Assembly (NCBI RefSeq): GCF_012726265.1
Contig: NZ_JAASAG010000001.1
Coordinates: forward strand, 558,001-622,000
Length of the DNA stretch: 64,000 nucleotides
Origin: Streptomyces sp. HNM0575
GTDB taxonomy: Bacteria > Actinomycetota > Actinomycetes > Streptomycetales > Streptomycetaceae
Direction of reading: 5' to 3'
The notes beneath the pieces are model-generated. The model had not been told where the DNA came from, made no database searches, and was given only the letters and a program-made list of their open reading frames with translations. Position numbers and translations under genes: made by a program. Positions 29,721 to 40,338 of the stretch are shown one piece after another. Numbering within the stretch: the first letter of the stretch is position 1; every line of letters starts with the position of its first letter.

Positions 29721-31256
29721 GTGAGCACGGGCGCGGGGAACACGGGTGACACGCAGGCGGGACCGGACCCGGGCCCGGGGCCAGAACCCCGGACCGAGCC
29801 GGGGACCGAGCCGGGGAACGAACCCCGCAGCGAGCCGCGGAGCGAGACGCGTGCGCACGGCACCGTGCCCCCGCACCCGCACCCCTTCGACCCGCTCGCC
29901 GCGCTCCGCGCTCCCGGCGACCCGGCCTGCGACGTCTACCTCGCCGGCACCGTCTTCCTCGACATCGTCTTCACCGGCCTCGACTCCGCCCCCGTACGCG
30001 GCACCGAGTCCTGGGCCCGCGGCATGGGCTCGTCCCCCGGCGGCGTCGCCAACATGGCCACCGCCCTTGCCCGCCTCGGCCTGCGCACCTCACTCGCCGC
30101 GGCGTTCGGCGACGACATGTACGGCGACTACTGCCGCGAAGCCCTCGACAAGGGCGAAGGCATCGACCTCACCCTCTCCCACACCGTCCCCGGCTGGCAC
30201 TCGCCGGTGACCGTCTCCATGGCGTACGAGGGCGAACGGACCATGGTCTCCCACGGCCACGAGGCGCCGCCCCGCGAGACCACCGCCGCGGGCCCGTCAA
30301 CCGCCGTGGGCCCGGCCGCCTCCGCGGGCGCGTCCGCCCCGGCCGCCTCCGATATGAGCGCGGACCCCGCGGACCCCGCGGGCGGCGGCCACACCGGTAC
30401 GGCCAAGGCCAACGTCCCCCTCGACCCCGAGGCCCCCGGCTGCCCGCCCCCGGCACTCGCCTGCGTCACCTCGCTGGCACCGGGCGAGAGCCAGGACTGG
30501 ATCGCAGTCGCCGCCCGCCGCGGCAGCCGCGTCTTCGCCGACGTCGGCTGGGACGGCACCGGCCGCTGGGACCTGGCCGCCCTGCCCGACCTGGAGCACT
30601 GCGAGGCGTTCCTCCCCAACGCCGAGGAGGCCATGCGCTACACCGGCACCGACTGCCCGCGCGCCGCCGCACGCGCGCTCAGCGAGAAGGTGCCGCTCGC
30701 CGTCGTCACGCTCGGCGCGCAGGGAGCCGTCGCCGTGGACGGCCGTACCGGCGAGAGCGCCGAGGTTCCCGGCATCCCCGTCGACGCCCTCGACACCACG
30801 GGCGCCGGGGACGTCTTCGCCGCGGGCTTCGTCATGGGCTCCCTCGCGGGCTGGCCGCTCGCGGACCGGCTCTCCTTCGCGGGCCTCACGGCCGCCCTCT
30901 CCGTCCAGGAGTTCGGCGGCTCGCTCTCCGCTCCGGGCTGGCCCGAGATCGCGGCGTGGTGGCGCCGGGTACGCACGGGGGAGCCGGGGCCGGGGCCGGC
31001 GCCCGGCACGGCCCCCGCCCCGTATGAGGAGGCCGGACCGTACGACGTCGCCGCCCCGCACCCCGCGCACGAAGCGCACGGCTCGCACACCCCGCACGCC
31101 CGCCCGGACCTCCCGCACGTCCCGCACCCCGCGCACACCTCGTACAGGGACACCTACGCCTTCCTCGACACTGTCCTCACCGGCTGCCCCGGCCCGGCGC
31201 CCCGCCGCCGCGCACTGCCCACGCTCGGCTTCGGCCGCGGCACCGGGTCCGCATAG
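29721..31256 (+). CDS. PfkB-family carbohydrate kinase with disordered extensions
   Basis: The core has the family motifs GGVANMATALARLGLRTSLAA near residue 110 (partly shown) and DTTGAGDVFAAGF near 360, where the catalytic Asp lies. The 511-residue length is well above the usual ~310: residues 1-45 are Pro/Glu/Gly repeats, residues ~185-235 form an Ala/Ser/Pro insert, and residues ~425-480 are Pro/His-rich. GTG at 29721 follows an excellent GGAGGAG site. The substrate (ribose, fructose, keto-deoxysugar) is undetermined. Confidence 0.85.
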   Translation: MSTGAGNTGDTQAGPDPGPGPEPRTEPGTEPGNEPRSEPRSETRAHGTVPPHPHPFDPLAALRAPGDPACDVYLAGTVFLDIVFTGLDSAPVRGTESWARGMGSSPGGVANMATALARLGLRTSLAAAFGDDMYGDYCREALDKGEGIDLTLSHTVPGWHSPVTVSMAYEGERTMVSHGHEAPPRETTAAGPSTAVGPAASAGASAPAASDMSADPADPAGGGHTGTAKANVPLDPEAPGCPPPALACVTSLAPGESQDWIAVAARRGSRVFADVGWDGTGRWDLAALPDLEHCEAFLPNAEEAMRYTGTDCPRAAARALSEKVPLAVVTLGAQGAVAVDGRTGESAEVPGIPVDALDTTGAGDVFAAGFVMGSLAGWPLADRLSFAGLTAALSVQEFGGSLSAPGWPEIAAWWRRVRTGEPGPGPAPGTAPAPYEEAGPYDVAAPHPAHEAHGSHTPHARPDLPHVPHPAHTSYRDTYAFLDTVLTGCPGPAPRRRALPTLGFGRGTGSA

Positions 31257-31262
31257 CGGAAA

Positions 31263-31300
31263 GGGCGCCGCGCAGCGGAACGGGCGTCGCGCAGCGGAAC
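31263..31300 (+). repeat. Two tandem 19-bp repeats after the PfkB gene
   Basis: GGGCGCCGCGCAGCGGAAC and GGGCGTCGCGCAGCGGAAC follow each other with one mismatch, seven bases after the stop codon. Confidence 0.8.
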
Positions 31301-31461
31301 CCCGCGGCCCTCGCCCGCCCCGGCGGGCACCGCGCCGCCACGTGCCCCCAGCGAGGCAAGTGACCTGTGCCCTCACCCGGGCCCGATCCCGAAATCGCAT
31401 TCTGGCTTGTCAGTGCCGCGTCGTATTCTTGGAAGCCAATCGGCAGGAGAGACAGAGAGGG

Positions 31462-31491
31462 ATGAGGAAGGCCCGACCGGGTCACCCATGA
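31462..31491 (+). CDS. Nine-codon leader ORF coupled to phoH
   Basis: ATG at 31462 follows AGAGAGGG and encodes MRKARPGHP. Its TGA (31489-31491) overlaps the phoH ATG (31488-31490) as ATGA. The phoH start itself has no good ribosome site, so ribosomes terminating here could re-initiate on phoH. A TATTCT element at 31424-31429 lies upstream. Confidence 0.4.
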   Translation: MRKARPGHP

Positions 31492-32633
31492 CGCAGACAA
31501 CGACGAACCAGGCGGGCTCATCTCAGGCACCGCAGGCCACCGCCCGCTTCACCGTTCCGGCCAAGCACCCGATGGTGACCGTGCTGGGCTCCGGCGACTC
31601 CCTGTTGCGCGTGATCGAGCAGGCCTTCCCCGCCGCCGACATCCACGTGCGCGGCAATGAGATCAGTGCCTCCGGCGAGGCCACCGAGGTCGACCTGATC
31701 CAGCGCCTCTTCGACGAGATGATGCTGGTCCTCCGCACCGGCCAGCCCATGACGGAGGACGCCGTCGAGCGTTCCATCTCGATGCTCCGCGAGCAGCAGG
31801 ACGGCGGCTCGGCCAGCGAGACCCCGGCCGAGGTGCTCACGCAGAACATCCTCTCCAACCGCGGCCGCACGATCCGCCCCAAGACGCTCAACCAGAAGCG
31901 GTACGTCGACGCGATCGACAAGCACACCGTCGTCTTCGGCATCGGCCCGGCGGGCACCGGCAAGACCTATCTCGCGATGGCCAAGGCCGTTCAGGCCCTC
32001 CAGTCCAAGCAGGTCAACCGGATCATCCTCACCAGGCCCGCGGTCGAGGCGGGCGAGCGGCTCGGCTTCCTGCCCGGCACGCTCTACGAGAAGATCGACC
32101 CGTATCTGCGCCCGCTCTACGACGCCCTGCACGACATGCTCGACCCCGACTCCATCCCGCGCCTGATGGCCGCGGGCACGATCGAGGTCGCACCGCTCGC
32201 TTACATGCGGGGCCGCACCCTGAACGACGCGTTCATCATCCTCGACGAGGCGCAGAACACGAATCCCGAGCAGATGAAGATGTTCCTCACCCGCCTCGGG
32301 TTCGACTCGAAGATCGTGATCACCGGGGACGTCACGCAGGTCGACCTGCCGGGCGGCACGAAGAGCGGACTGCGGCAGGTGCGGGAGATCCTGGACGGCG
32401 TGGACGACGTGCACTTCAGCATGCTCGACAGCTCCGACGTGGTGCGGCACAAGCTGGTCAGCCGCATCGTCGACGCGTACGAGCGCTACGACGTGCGCAA
32501 CGGCGCGGAGGCCGACGGCCGCACCCCCGACGGCCGCCGCGGCTCCGGTCAGGGCGGCTCAGGCGGCTCCGGCTCCGGTTCCGGTGGCTCCGCCAACTCC
32601 GGCAGGCACGGTCACGGCCACGGAAGGCACTGA
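31488..32633 (+). CDS. phoH: PhoH-like ATPase
   Basis: The 381-residue protein has an N-terminal KH-like region, Walker [12 protein letters not shown] near residue 158, [19 protein letters not shown], and Walker [11 protein letters not shown] near 250. This is the family linked to RNA metabolism and phosphate starvation, next to ybeY in many bacteria. ATG at 31488 ([12 protein letters not shown]) is accepted despite a weak ribosome site, because a nine-codon ORF overlaps it. The last 35 residues are Gly/Ser/His-rich. ybeY follows after 11 bases. Confidence 0.94.
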   Translation: MTQTTTNQAGSSQAPQATARFTVPAKHPMVTVLGSGDSLLRVIEQAFPAADIHVRGNEISASGEATEVDLIQRLFDEMMLVLRTGQPMTEDAVERSISMLREQQDGGSASETPAEVLTQNILSNRGRTIRPKTLNQKRYVDAIDKHTVVFGIGPAGTGKTYLAMAKAVQALQSKQVNRIILTRPAVEAGERLGFLPGTLYEKIDPYLRPLYDALHDMLDPDSIPRLMAAGTIEVAPLAYMRGRTLNDAFIILDEAQNTNPEQMKMFLTRLGFDSKIVITGDVTQVDLPGGTKSGLRQVREILDGVDDVHFSMLDSSDVVRHKLVSRIVDAYERYDVRNGAEADGRTPDGRRGSGQGGSGGSGSGSGGSANSGRHGHGHGRH

Positions 32634-32644
32634 GCACGCACCCC

Positions 32645-33145
32645 ATGACCATCGAAGTCAACAACGAATCCGGACGCACAGTCGACGAGCAGGCGCTTCT
32701 CGACATCTCCAGGTACGCCCTGAACCGGATGCGCATCCATCCCCTCGCGGAGCTCTCCGTCATCGTCGTGGACGCCGACGCCATGGAGCAGCTGCACATC
32801 CAGTGGATGGATCTGCCCGGCCCGACCGACGTGATGTCGTTCCCGATGGACGAGCTGCGCCCGCCCGTCCGGGACGAGGAGGAGCCGCCGCACGGCCTGC
32901 TCGGCGACATCGTCCTCTGCCCGGAGGTCGCCGAGCGGCAGGGCGCCGAGGCGCCCACGCGGCACTCGATGGACGAGGAGCTTCAACTGCTCACCGTGCA
33001 CGGGGTGTTGCACCTGCTGGGTTACGACCATGAGGAGGCCGCCGAAAAGGCCGAGATGTTCGGTCTCCAGTCGGCGATCGTGGACGGCTGGCGCGCCGAG
33101 CGCGGTCTGACCGGGCCTTCTCCCGCCCCCACCACCGCGTCGTGA
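32645..33145 (+). CDS. ybeY: Endoribonuclease YbeY
   Basis: The 166-residue metalloprotein carries the zinc motif [11 protein letters not shown] (three His, residues ~119-129). YbeY is needed for 16S rRNA 3' maturation and ribosome quality control. Family motifs [17 protein letters not shown] and [10 protein letters not shown] are present. Its TGA overlaps the next GTG (GTGA), indicating coupling with the CorC-like gene. Confidence 0.96.
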   Translation: MTIEVNNESGRTVDEQALLDISRYALNRMRIHPLAELSVIVVDADAMEQLHIQWMDLPGPTDVMSFPMDELRPPVRDEEEPPHGLLGDIVLCPEVAERQGAEAPTRHSMDEELQLLTVHGVLHLLGYDHEEAAEKAEMFGLQSAIVDGWRAERGLTGPSPAPTTAS

Positions 33146-34479
33146 CCGCCAGGCTGATCGCCGCCGCGGTCCTGCTGCTCGTCGTCGCCTGGCTGGCCGC
33201 CTGCGCCGAGGCGGGTCTCGCCCGTACGACGAGCTATCGCGCGGAGGAGGCGGTACGTCAGGGGCGGCGCGGTGCGGAGCGGCTCGCGGTGGTGGCGGCC
33301 GAGCCGACGCGTTACCTCAATCTGGCGTTGCTGGTGCGGGTTGCGGCCGAGGTGTCCTCGGGCGTGCTGGTGACGTACACGTCCCTGCGGGTGTTCGCGG
33401 AGACGTGGGAGGCGCTGGCCGTCGCGATGGGCGTGATGGTGCTGGTCAGCTATGTCGCCATCGGGGTCTCGCCGCGGACGATCGGGCGCCAGCATCCGCT
33501 GAACACGGCGACGGCGGCCTCGTACGTACTGGTTCCGCTGGTGCGCATCCTCGGCCCCGTGCCGCAGATGCTGATCCTCCTGGGCAATGCGCTCACGCCC
33601 GGAAAGGGCTTCCGCAAGGGCCCGTTCGCGAGTGAGGCGGAGTTGCGGGCGATGGTCGACCTGGCCGAGCAGGAGTCCCTGATCGAGGCCGAGGAGCGGA
33701 AGATGGTGCACTCCGTCTTCCAGCTCGGCGACACGATCGTGCGCGAAGTGATGGTCCCGCGCACGGACTTGATCACGATCGAGCGCTTCAAGACGATAAG
33801 GCAGGCGCTGACGCTGGCGCTGCGTTCCGGTTTCTCCCGCATCCCCGTCGTGGGGGAGAGCGAGGACGACATCGTCGGCATCGTGTATCTGAAGGACCTG
33901 GCTCGGCGGGTGCACATCAGCCGTGAGGCGGAGACGGAGCTGGTCTCCACGGCGATGCGTCCCGCGGCGTTCGTCCCCGACACCAAGAACGCCGGTGATC
34001 TGCTGCGGGAGATGCAGCAGGACCGCATCCATGTCGCGGTCGTGATCGACGAGTACGGCGGCACGGCCGGGATCGTCACGATCGAGGACATCCTGGAGGA
34101 GATCGTCGGGGAGATCACCGACGAGTACGACCGTGAGCTGCCGCCCGTCGAGGAGCTGGGGGAGGGCCGCTACCGGGTCACCGCGCGGCTGGACATCGGG
34201 GACCTGGGCGAGCTGTACGACCTGGTCGGTCTCGACGACGAGGACGTGGAGACGGTCGGGGGGCTCCTCGCGAAGTCGCTCGGCCGGGTGCCGATCGCGG
34301 GCGCGACGGCGACGGTCGACGTCACCGAGGACCGCTCCGACCCGGAGCTGACGGCGCTGCGGCTGACGGCGGAGGCCCCGGCGGGCCGGCGGAACAGGAT
34401 CGTCACGGTGCTGGTCGAGCCGGTTCGCTCCGCCGAGGACGCCGACGAGACCTCCACGGACGAGCCGGCCACGGCGTGA
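33142..34479 (+). CDS. CNNM/CorC-HlyC family membrane protein (hemolysin family)
   Basis: The 445-residue protein has three or four hydrophobic segments in residues 1-150 (DUF21/CNNM). Two CBS domains follow ([14 protein letters not shown] near 205; [32 protein letters not shown] near 295, partly shown), then a C-terminal CorC/HlyC domain ([17 protein letters not shown]). The family is implicated in Mg2+ or Co2+ efflux or homeostasis. The GTG start overlaps the ybeY stop. The order phoH-ybeY-this gene-era is conserved in actinobacteria. Confidence 0.92.
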   Translation: MTARLIAAAVLLLVVAWLAACAEAGLARTTSYRAEEAVRQGRRGAERLAVVAAEPTRYLNLALLVRVAAEVSSGVLVTYTSLRVFAETWEALAVAMGVMVLVSYVAIGVSPRTIGRQHPLNTATAASYVLVPLVRILGPVPQMLILLGNALTPGKGFRKGPFASEAELRAMVDLAEQESLIEAEERKMVHSVFQLGDTIVREVMVPRTDLITIERFKTIRQALTLALRSGFSRIPVVGESEDDIVGIVYLKDLARRVHISREAETELVSTAMRPAAFVPDTKNAGDLLREMQQDRIHVAVVIDEYGGTAGIVTIEDILEEIVGEITDEYDRELPPVEELGEGRYRVTARLDIGDLGELYDLVGLDDEDVETVGGLLAKSLGRVPIAGATATVDVTEDRSDPELTALRLTAEAPAGRRNRIVTVLVEPVRSAEDADETSTDEPATA

Positions 34480-34557
34480 GCCCGTCACCACCGCGTGAGC
34501 GTCATCACCGCGTGAGCCCGTCATCACCGGGTCGGCCCGCCACCGCGTGAGCCCGCC
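34474..34557 (+). repeat. Degenerate ~18-bp tandem repeats starting at the stop codon of the CorC-like gene
   Basis: Units beginning GCGTGAGC at 34474, 34493, 34510 and 34545, with a decayed unit at 34529, each end in CACC or similar. The first holds the real GCG TGA. The copies place further TGA triplets in all three frames. Confidence 0.8.
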
Positions 34558-34625
34558 GGCGCGGGCGTGCGGCCGGCCGCATTCGGGCCCCTGCCCGCCG
34601 GCGATCCGCATGGGACCCTGAAGTC

Positions 34626-34991
34626 ATGACCCCCGAGGAGTTGCGCGCCGTCTGTCTCGGGTTGAACGGCACGGTAGAGGAGCGGCCGTTCCCGCGGAAT
34701 CCCGGGCTGTCCGCGTTCAAGGTCGGTGGAAAGATCTTCGCCTTCTGCTCGCTGGACGACCGTCCGCTCCGGATCAGCCTGAAGTGCGAGCCGGAGCTGG
34801 CCGTGCAGCTGAGGAACGCCCACCCGGCGATCACGCCCGGCTACCACCTCAACAAGCGGCACTGGAACACCGTCGTCGCGGACGACGGGACGCTGACCGC
34901 GCGCATGCTGCGCGACCTCGTCGAGGACTCCTACGACCTGGTCGTCGCCGGACTGCCGCGGCGGGAGCGGCACTTGCTCGACCGGCCCTGA
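34626..34991 (+). CDS. MmcQ/YjbR-family protein
   Basis: The 121-residue protein matches the MmcQ/YjbR (CyaY-like fold) family: TPEELRAVCLGLNGTVEERPFP, FKVGGKIFAFCSLDD, ISLKCEPELAVQLRN, PGYHLNKRHWNTV. The family is described as possibly DNA-binding, but no firm function is known. The gene is complete and separated by about 150 bases of repeats from the CorC-like gene and 80 bases from the next gene. Confidence 0.85.
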   Translation: MTPEELRAVCLGLNGTVEERPFPRNPGLSAFKVGGKIFAFCSLDDRPLRISLKCEPELAVQLRNAHPAITPGYHLNKRHWNTVVADDGTLTARMLRDLVEDSYDLVVAGLPRRERHLLDRP

Positions 34992-35074
34992 GATCCCCGC
35001 GGGGCGTCAGCCGGGAAGCCGGCGGGCCGGTACCCCCGGCAGGGCCCGCCCGGGCGCCGCATATGCTCGGGCCC

Positions 35075-35434
35075 ATGAGCGACCAGAGTGACCAGGCACT
35101 GGACCCCGAGGACCGCAAGCTCATCACGCTGGCGCGCAGCGCCCGCGCCCGCAACGGCGTGCCGGAGGGTGCGGCCGTACGGGACGAGACGGGACGCACG
35201 TATGTGGCGGGCTCGGTGGAGCTGGCCTCGCTGAAGCTCAGCGCACTGCGTACGGCGGTGGCGACGGCGGTCGCGTCCGGGGCGAAGTCGCTGGAGGCGG
35301 GGGCCGTGGTCACGGAGGCTGAGCTGATTCCCGCGGAGGACCTCTCCGCGGTGCACGATCTGGCGGGACAGGCGACGACGGTGCTGCTGGCGGGCCCGGA
35401 CGGCGATGTGCGCGCGACGGTGGCGTCCGGCTGA
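35075..35434 (+). CDS. Cytidine deaminase-like protein lacking zinc motifs
   Basis: The 119-residue protein (DPEDRKLITLARSARARNGVPEG, DETGRTYVAGSVELASLKLSALRTA) aligns in pattern with the cytidine deaminase fold and sits where Streptomyces genomes often annotate a cytidine deaminase, before era. The canonical zinc motifs HAE and PCxxC are missing: the helix that should carry HAE reads ELASLKLSAL, and the C-terminal half has no cysteine. It is probably not a working deaminase. ATG at 35075 follows CTCGGGCCC, a poor ribosome site. Confidence 0.75.
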   Translation: MSDQSDQALDPEDRKLITLARSARARNGVPEGAAVRDETGRTYVAGSVELASLKLSALRTAVATAVASGAKSLEAGAVVTEAELIPAEDLSAVHDLAGQATTVLLAGPDGDVRATVASG

Positions 35435-35593
35435 GCGGCCCGGCCCCCGGCCCGGTCTCAGCCTCCGCCCCGCCTCGTCCCCGCCGCGGCCTCAACCTCC
35501 GCCCAGGGACCCACGGAAGACGCCGCGGACGTCCGTGCACGGCCCGCACGGCGGCGGTCCGGGGCACTCACCCGATCGGGGAGAATGGTCGCC

Positions 35594-36583
35594 ATGGATG
35601 CACCTTCCCCGACTTCCGCCTCGCCCGGCCCCGCCGCGTCCGGCGCCGGCGCCGCCGAATCCGGTGAGGCGCCGCACCGCTCCGGTTTCGCGTGCTTCGT
35701 CGGCCGTCCCAACGCGGGCAAGTCGACGCTGACCAACGCGCTGGTGGGCACGAAGGTCGCGATCACCTCCAACCGCCCCCAGACCACCCGCCACACGGTC
35801 CGCGGCATCGTGCACCGTACGGACGCCCAGCTGGTGCTCGTCGACACCCCCGGTCTGCACAAGCCGCGCACGCTGCTGGGGGAGCGGCTCAACGACGTCG
35901 TGCGTACGGCGTGGGCGGAGGTCGACGTCATCGGCTTCTGTCTGCCCGCCGACGAGAAGACCGGGCCGGGCGACCGCTTCATCGCGGGCGAACTGGCCGG
36001 GCTCAAGCGCACTCCGAAGGTGGCCGTGGTCACCAAGTCCGACCTGGTCGACTCCAAGACCCTGGCGGAGCAGCTGCTCGCCGTCGACCGGCTGGGCGAG
36101 GAGTGCGGGATCGAGTGGGCGGAGATCGTGCCGGTGTCGGCCGCCGAGGACCGGCAGGTCTCGCTCCTTGCCGACCTGCTGATCCCGATGCTGCCGGAGG
36201 GGCCCGCGCTCTACCCCGACGGCGATCTGACGGACGAGCCCGAGCAGGTCATGGTCGCCGAACTCATCCGCGAGGCCGCCCTGGAGGGCGTACGGGACGA
36301 ACTGCCGCACTCCATCGCGGTCGTGGTCGAGGAGATGCTGCCGCGCGAGGGCCGTCCCGCGGACCGTCCGCTGCTGGACGTCCACGCCAACATCTTCATC
36401 GAGCGCCCCAGCCAGAAGGGCATCGTGATCGGCCCGAAGGGCAAGCGGCTCAAGGACGTGGGCACGACCTCACGCCGCCATATCGAGGCGCTGCTGGGGA
36501 CGCCCGTCTATCTGGATCTGCATGTGAAGGTCGCCAAGGACTGGCAGCGCGATCCCAAGCAGCTGCGCAGGCTGGGCTTCTGA
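35594..36583 (+). CDS. era: GTPase Era
   Basis: The 329-residue protein has G1 GRPNAGKST, G3 DTPGLHK, G4 TKSDL and a C-terminal KH domain (IGPKGKRLKDVGTTSRRHIEA, partly shown). Era binds the 3' end of 16S rRNA and promotes 30S maturation, in line with ybeY nearby. ATG at 35594 was preferred over 35585 because CGGGGAGA ends at 35584, too close to the earlier ATG. The first 25 residues are Ser/Pro/Ala-rich. Confidence 0.96.
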   Translation: MDAPSPTSASPGPAASGAGAAESGEAPHRSGFACFVGRPNAGKSTLTNALVGTKVAITSNRPQTTRHTVRGIVHRTDAQLVLVDTPGLHKPRTLLGERLNDVVRTAWAEVDVIGFCLPADEKTGPGDRFIAGELAGLKRTPKVAVVTKSDLVDSKTLAEQLLAVDRLGEECGIEWAEIVPVSAAEDRQVSLLADLLIPMLPEGPALYPDGDLTDEPEQVMVAELIREAALEGVRDELPHSIAVVVEEMLPREGRPADRPLLDVHANIFIERPSQKGIVIGPKGKRLKDVGTTSRRHIEALLGTPVYLDLHVKVAKDWQRDPKQLRRLGF

Positions 36584-37161
36584 CCGGGACCGACCGCTGT
36601 CCTACCGCTGTACGGGCGGATCTCCGGCCCGTTCCTCCGGCCCGTTCTAGGGCCGGGTTTCGCGCTCGGGGTTCCGGCCGGATCTCCGGCGGCTGACGGC
36701 CGCGCCGTACGGCGGCCCGTACGGGCTCAGCGTGCTCCGCTGACCGGCGCGGCCGTCAACTCCCCTCCTTGAACGCCTCGTCGACGAGCTTCGACCGGGC
36801 TTCCGCGAGCCGGGGATCGGCGGGCGCGCAGGCCCTCCGGGTGCGCCGGCCCTGTCGCGCGAGGGGGCTGTCACGCGGGGGTCGGCCACGGGGCAGCTCA
36901 CGCTGCGTCGAAGCTCCGTGTGCGCTGGGTGTGCGTCCATTACAAGGAACGTGGCACAGGGTCATCGTTCTGTCACTCCCTGCTGCACGGATCGAAGCGG
37001 TGATTGGCGCGAAAGTGACATCAAGAGGTGCGCGGACGCACAGGGATGCCCAACTGCCGCTCCCGCGCCGCCCGTCGGGGCCAGGCGACCGTGCGCGGCA
37101 GGCGTGAACGAATGCACAGTCCCGCATGGTGATACGGATGTCGCCGTCCGCGCGGTCTCCG
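36584..37161. other. Gap between era and leuA leader, possible gene remnant and ECF-type promoter
   Basis: No full gene is supported. On the minus strand a short frame ending at 36756 reads PADPRLAEARSKLVDEAFKEGS (in part) with almost perfect third-position GC bias, then loses coherence upstream, as expected of a decayed gene's C-terminus. GGAAC (36946-36950), 16 bases, then GTT (36967) resembles an ECF sigma promoter facing leuA. The region around 36930-37030 is comparatively AT-rich. Confidence 0.35.
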
Positions 37162-39100
<1,939 letters not shown>

Positions 39101-39250
39101 GGACGTTCGCCGGATTCCCACCGATAACGGGCCCGCCCGCTTGTTCGCGCTCCGCGTACACGCGGGCGGTGCGCGGCCCGTCGCCGTGAGCCTCCCGGCG
39201 CCGCCCTCGTGGCGCCCCTACTGCGCCGAGCTGCGTCAGCGCTGCGTTCC

Positions 39251-39282
39251 GCGGGTCTCACCCACTTCCGGGTGAGGCCCGC
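39251..39282 (+). terminator. leuA terminator
   Basis: GCGGGTCTCACCC and GGGTGAGGCCCGC form a 13-bp stem with one mismatch and a 6-base loop, 150 bases after the stop. The rest of 39101-39412 shows no gene; GCGTGGCCGAAT before 39402 may include the next promoter. Confidence 0.75.
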
Positions 39283-39412
39283 GCACGCGCGCGGGCCCGT
39301 AACCGCCGTGCCCGCCGCTGTAATCGTCCGGAACAGGGTGCTGACGCCGCACTTCCGCTGTGGTTAACATCACGCTCACGGCAGCGTGGCCGAATCGTGA
39401 CGGAGGTACGGC

Positions 39413-40105
39413 GTGAGCGGGGCGAGACTCTCCCGTGACCAGCGAGGACGGCGTCCAGGGGGACGCCTGGCAGGTGTACGCACCAGCTGGCACACCGTGG
39501 ACGACGGGGACTTCTTCTGTCCCGGCTGCGGAGGCGACCGCAGCTACCGCCGGCGCACCGGCAGGCGCCGTTTCGTGGTGCTGGGCGTGCCGCTGCTCTC
39601 CCGCGGCTCCGTCGCCCCCGTGCTCGAATGCGCCGCCTGCCGCGGCCACTTCGGCACCGAGGCCCTCGACCACCCCACGACCAACCGCCTCTCGGTGCTG
39701 CTGCGCGACGCCGTGCACGCCATCGCGCTCACGGTGCTCACCGCGGGCGGCTGCGACAGCCGCGCCGCCCGGGAGGCGGCGGTGCAGACGGTGCGCGACG
39801 CGGGTTACACGGCTTGTACGGAGGAGCAGTTGCTGACGCTGCTGTCCGCGCTCGCCGCCGAGCGCGACGCCACCGCCGACAGCGTCACCGCGGAGATCGA
39901 GCTCCACGAGGCGCTGGCCCCGCTCGCACCGCACCTGGCCGCCGCCGGCCGCGAGTCCCTGCTGCTGCACGGGGCGCACATCGCGCTGGCGGACGGCCCG
40001 TACTGCGCGCCGGAGCGCGAGGCGCTGGCCGCCGTCGGCAGGTCGCTCCACCTCGCGGAGGACGACGTCGACCGGCTGCTGGCGCAGGCGCGTACGCCGC
40101 ACTGA
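39413..40105 (+). CDS. TerB-like protein with N-terminal zinc ribbon
   Basis: The 230-residue protein has a putative zinc ribbon (FFCPGCGGDRSY near residue 34, LECAAC near 73) and a helical TerB-like domain (LHEALAPLAPHL, HGAHIALADGPYCAPEREALAAVG). TerB domains occur in tellurite-resistance and metal-sensing membrane complexes. GTG at 39413 follows a good CGGAGG site; the first ~25 residues are Arg/Gly-rich and may be trimmed. It stands alone after leuA, which is a common Streptomyces position. Confidence 0.8.
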   Translation: MSGARLSRDQRGRRPGGRLAGVRTSWHTVDDGDFFCPGCGGDRSYRRRTGRRRFVVLGVPLLSRGSVAPVLECAACRGHFGTEALDHPTTNRLSVLLRDAVHAIALTVLTAGGCDSRAAREAAVQTVRDAGYTACTEEQLLTLLSALAAERDATADSVTAEIELHEALAPLAPHLAAAGRESLLLHGAHIALADGPYCAPEREALAAVGRSLHLAEDDVDRLLAQARTPH

Positions 40106-40142
40106 GGCCTTCGCGCCGGCCGGTCACAGAGATCCCGTCCCG

Positions 40143-40187
40143 GCAGGGCCCTGCCCGGACATGACTCCAGGTCGTGACGGGCCCTGC
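40143..40187. terminator. Possible bidirectional terminator
   Basis: GCAGGGCCC (40143-40151) pairs with GGGCCCTGC (40179-40187) across a 27-base loop between the convergent TerB-like and FGGY kinase genes. Confidence 0.45.
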
Positions 40188-40269
40188 GTGACGGCTCGTG
40201 TGTGACGGTCCCCGCGTGACGGCTCGTGTGTGACCGCCCGTGCGGTGACGGCTCGTGCGGTGACGGCTG
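40185..40269. repeat. GTGACGGCTCGTG repeat cluster
   Basis: Two ~22-base copies (CGTGACGGCTCGTGTGTGAC at ~40187 and 40215) are followed by two GTGCGGTGACGGCT units. The cluster lies between convergent genes and has no coding potential. Confidence 0.75.
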
Positions 40270-40338
40270 GGGCTTCGGCGGGAAAGGCGCGCGGGCCCGT
40301 CGTGCGGTGCCGCTCGTGCCGTGCCGTCACCACACCCG

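Noticed and set aside
39421-39484. Start of the TerB-like gene further inside (after the Arg/Gly-rich segment)
   Set aside because: Possible, but the GTG at 39413 has a clearly better GGAGG ribosome site, so the longer form was kept.
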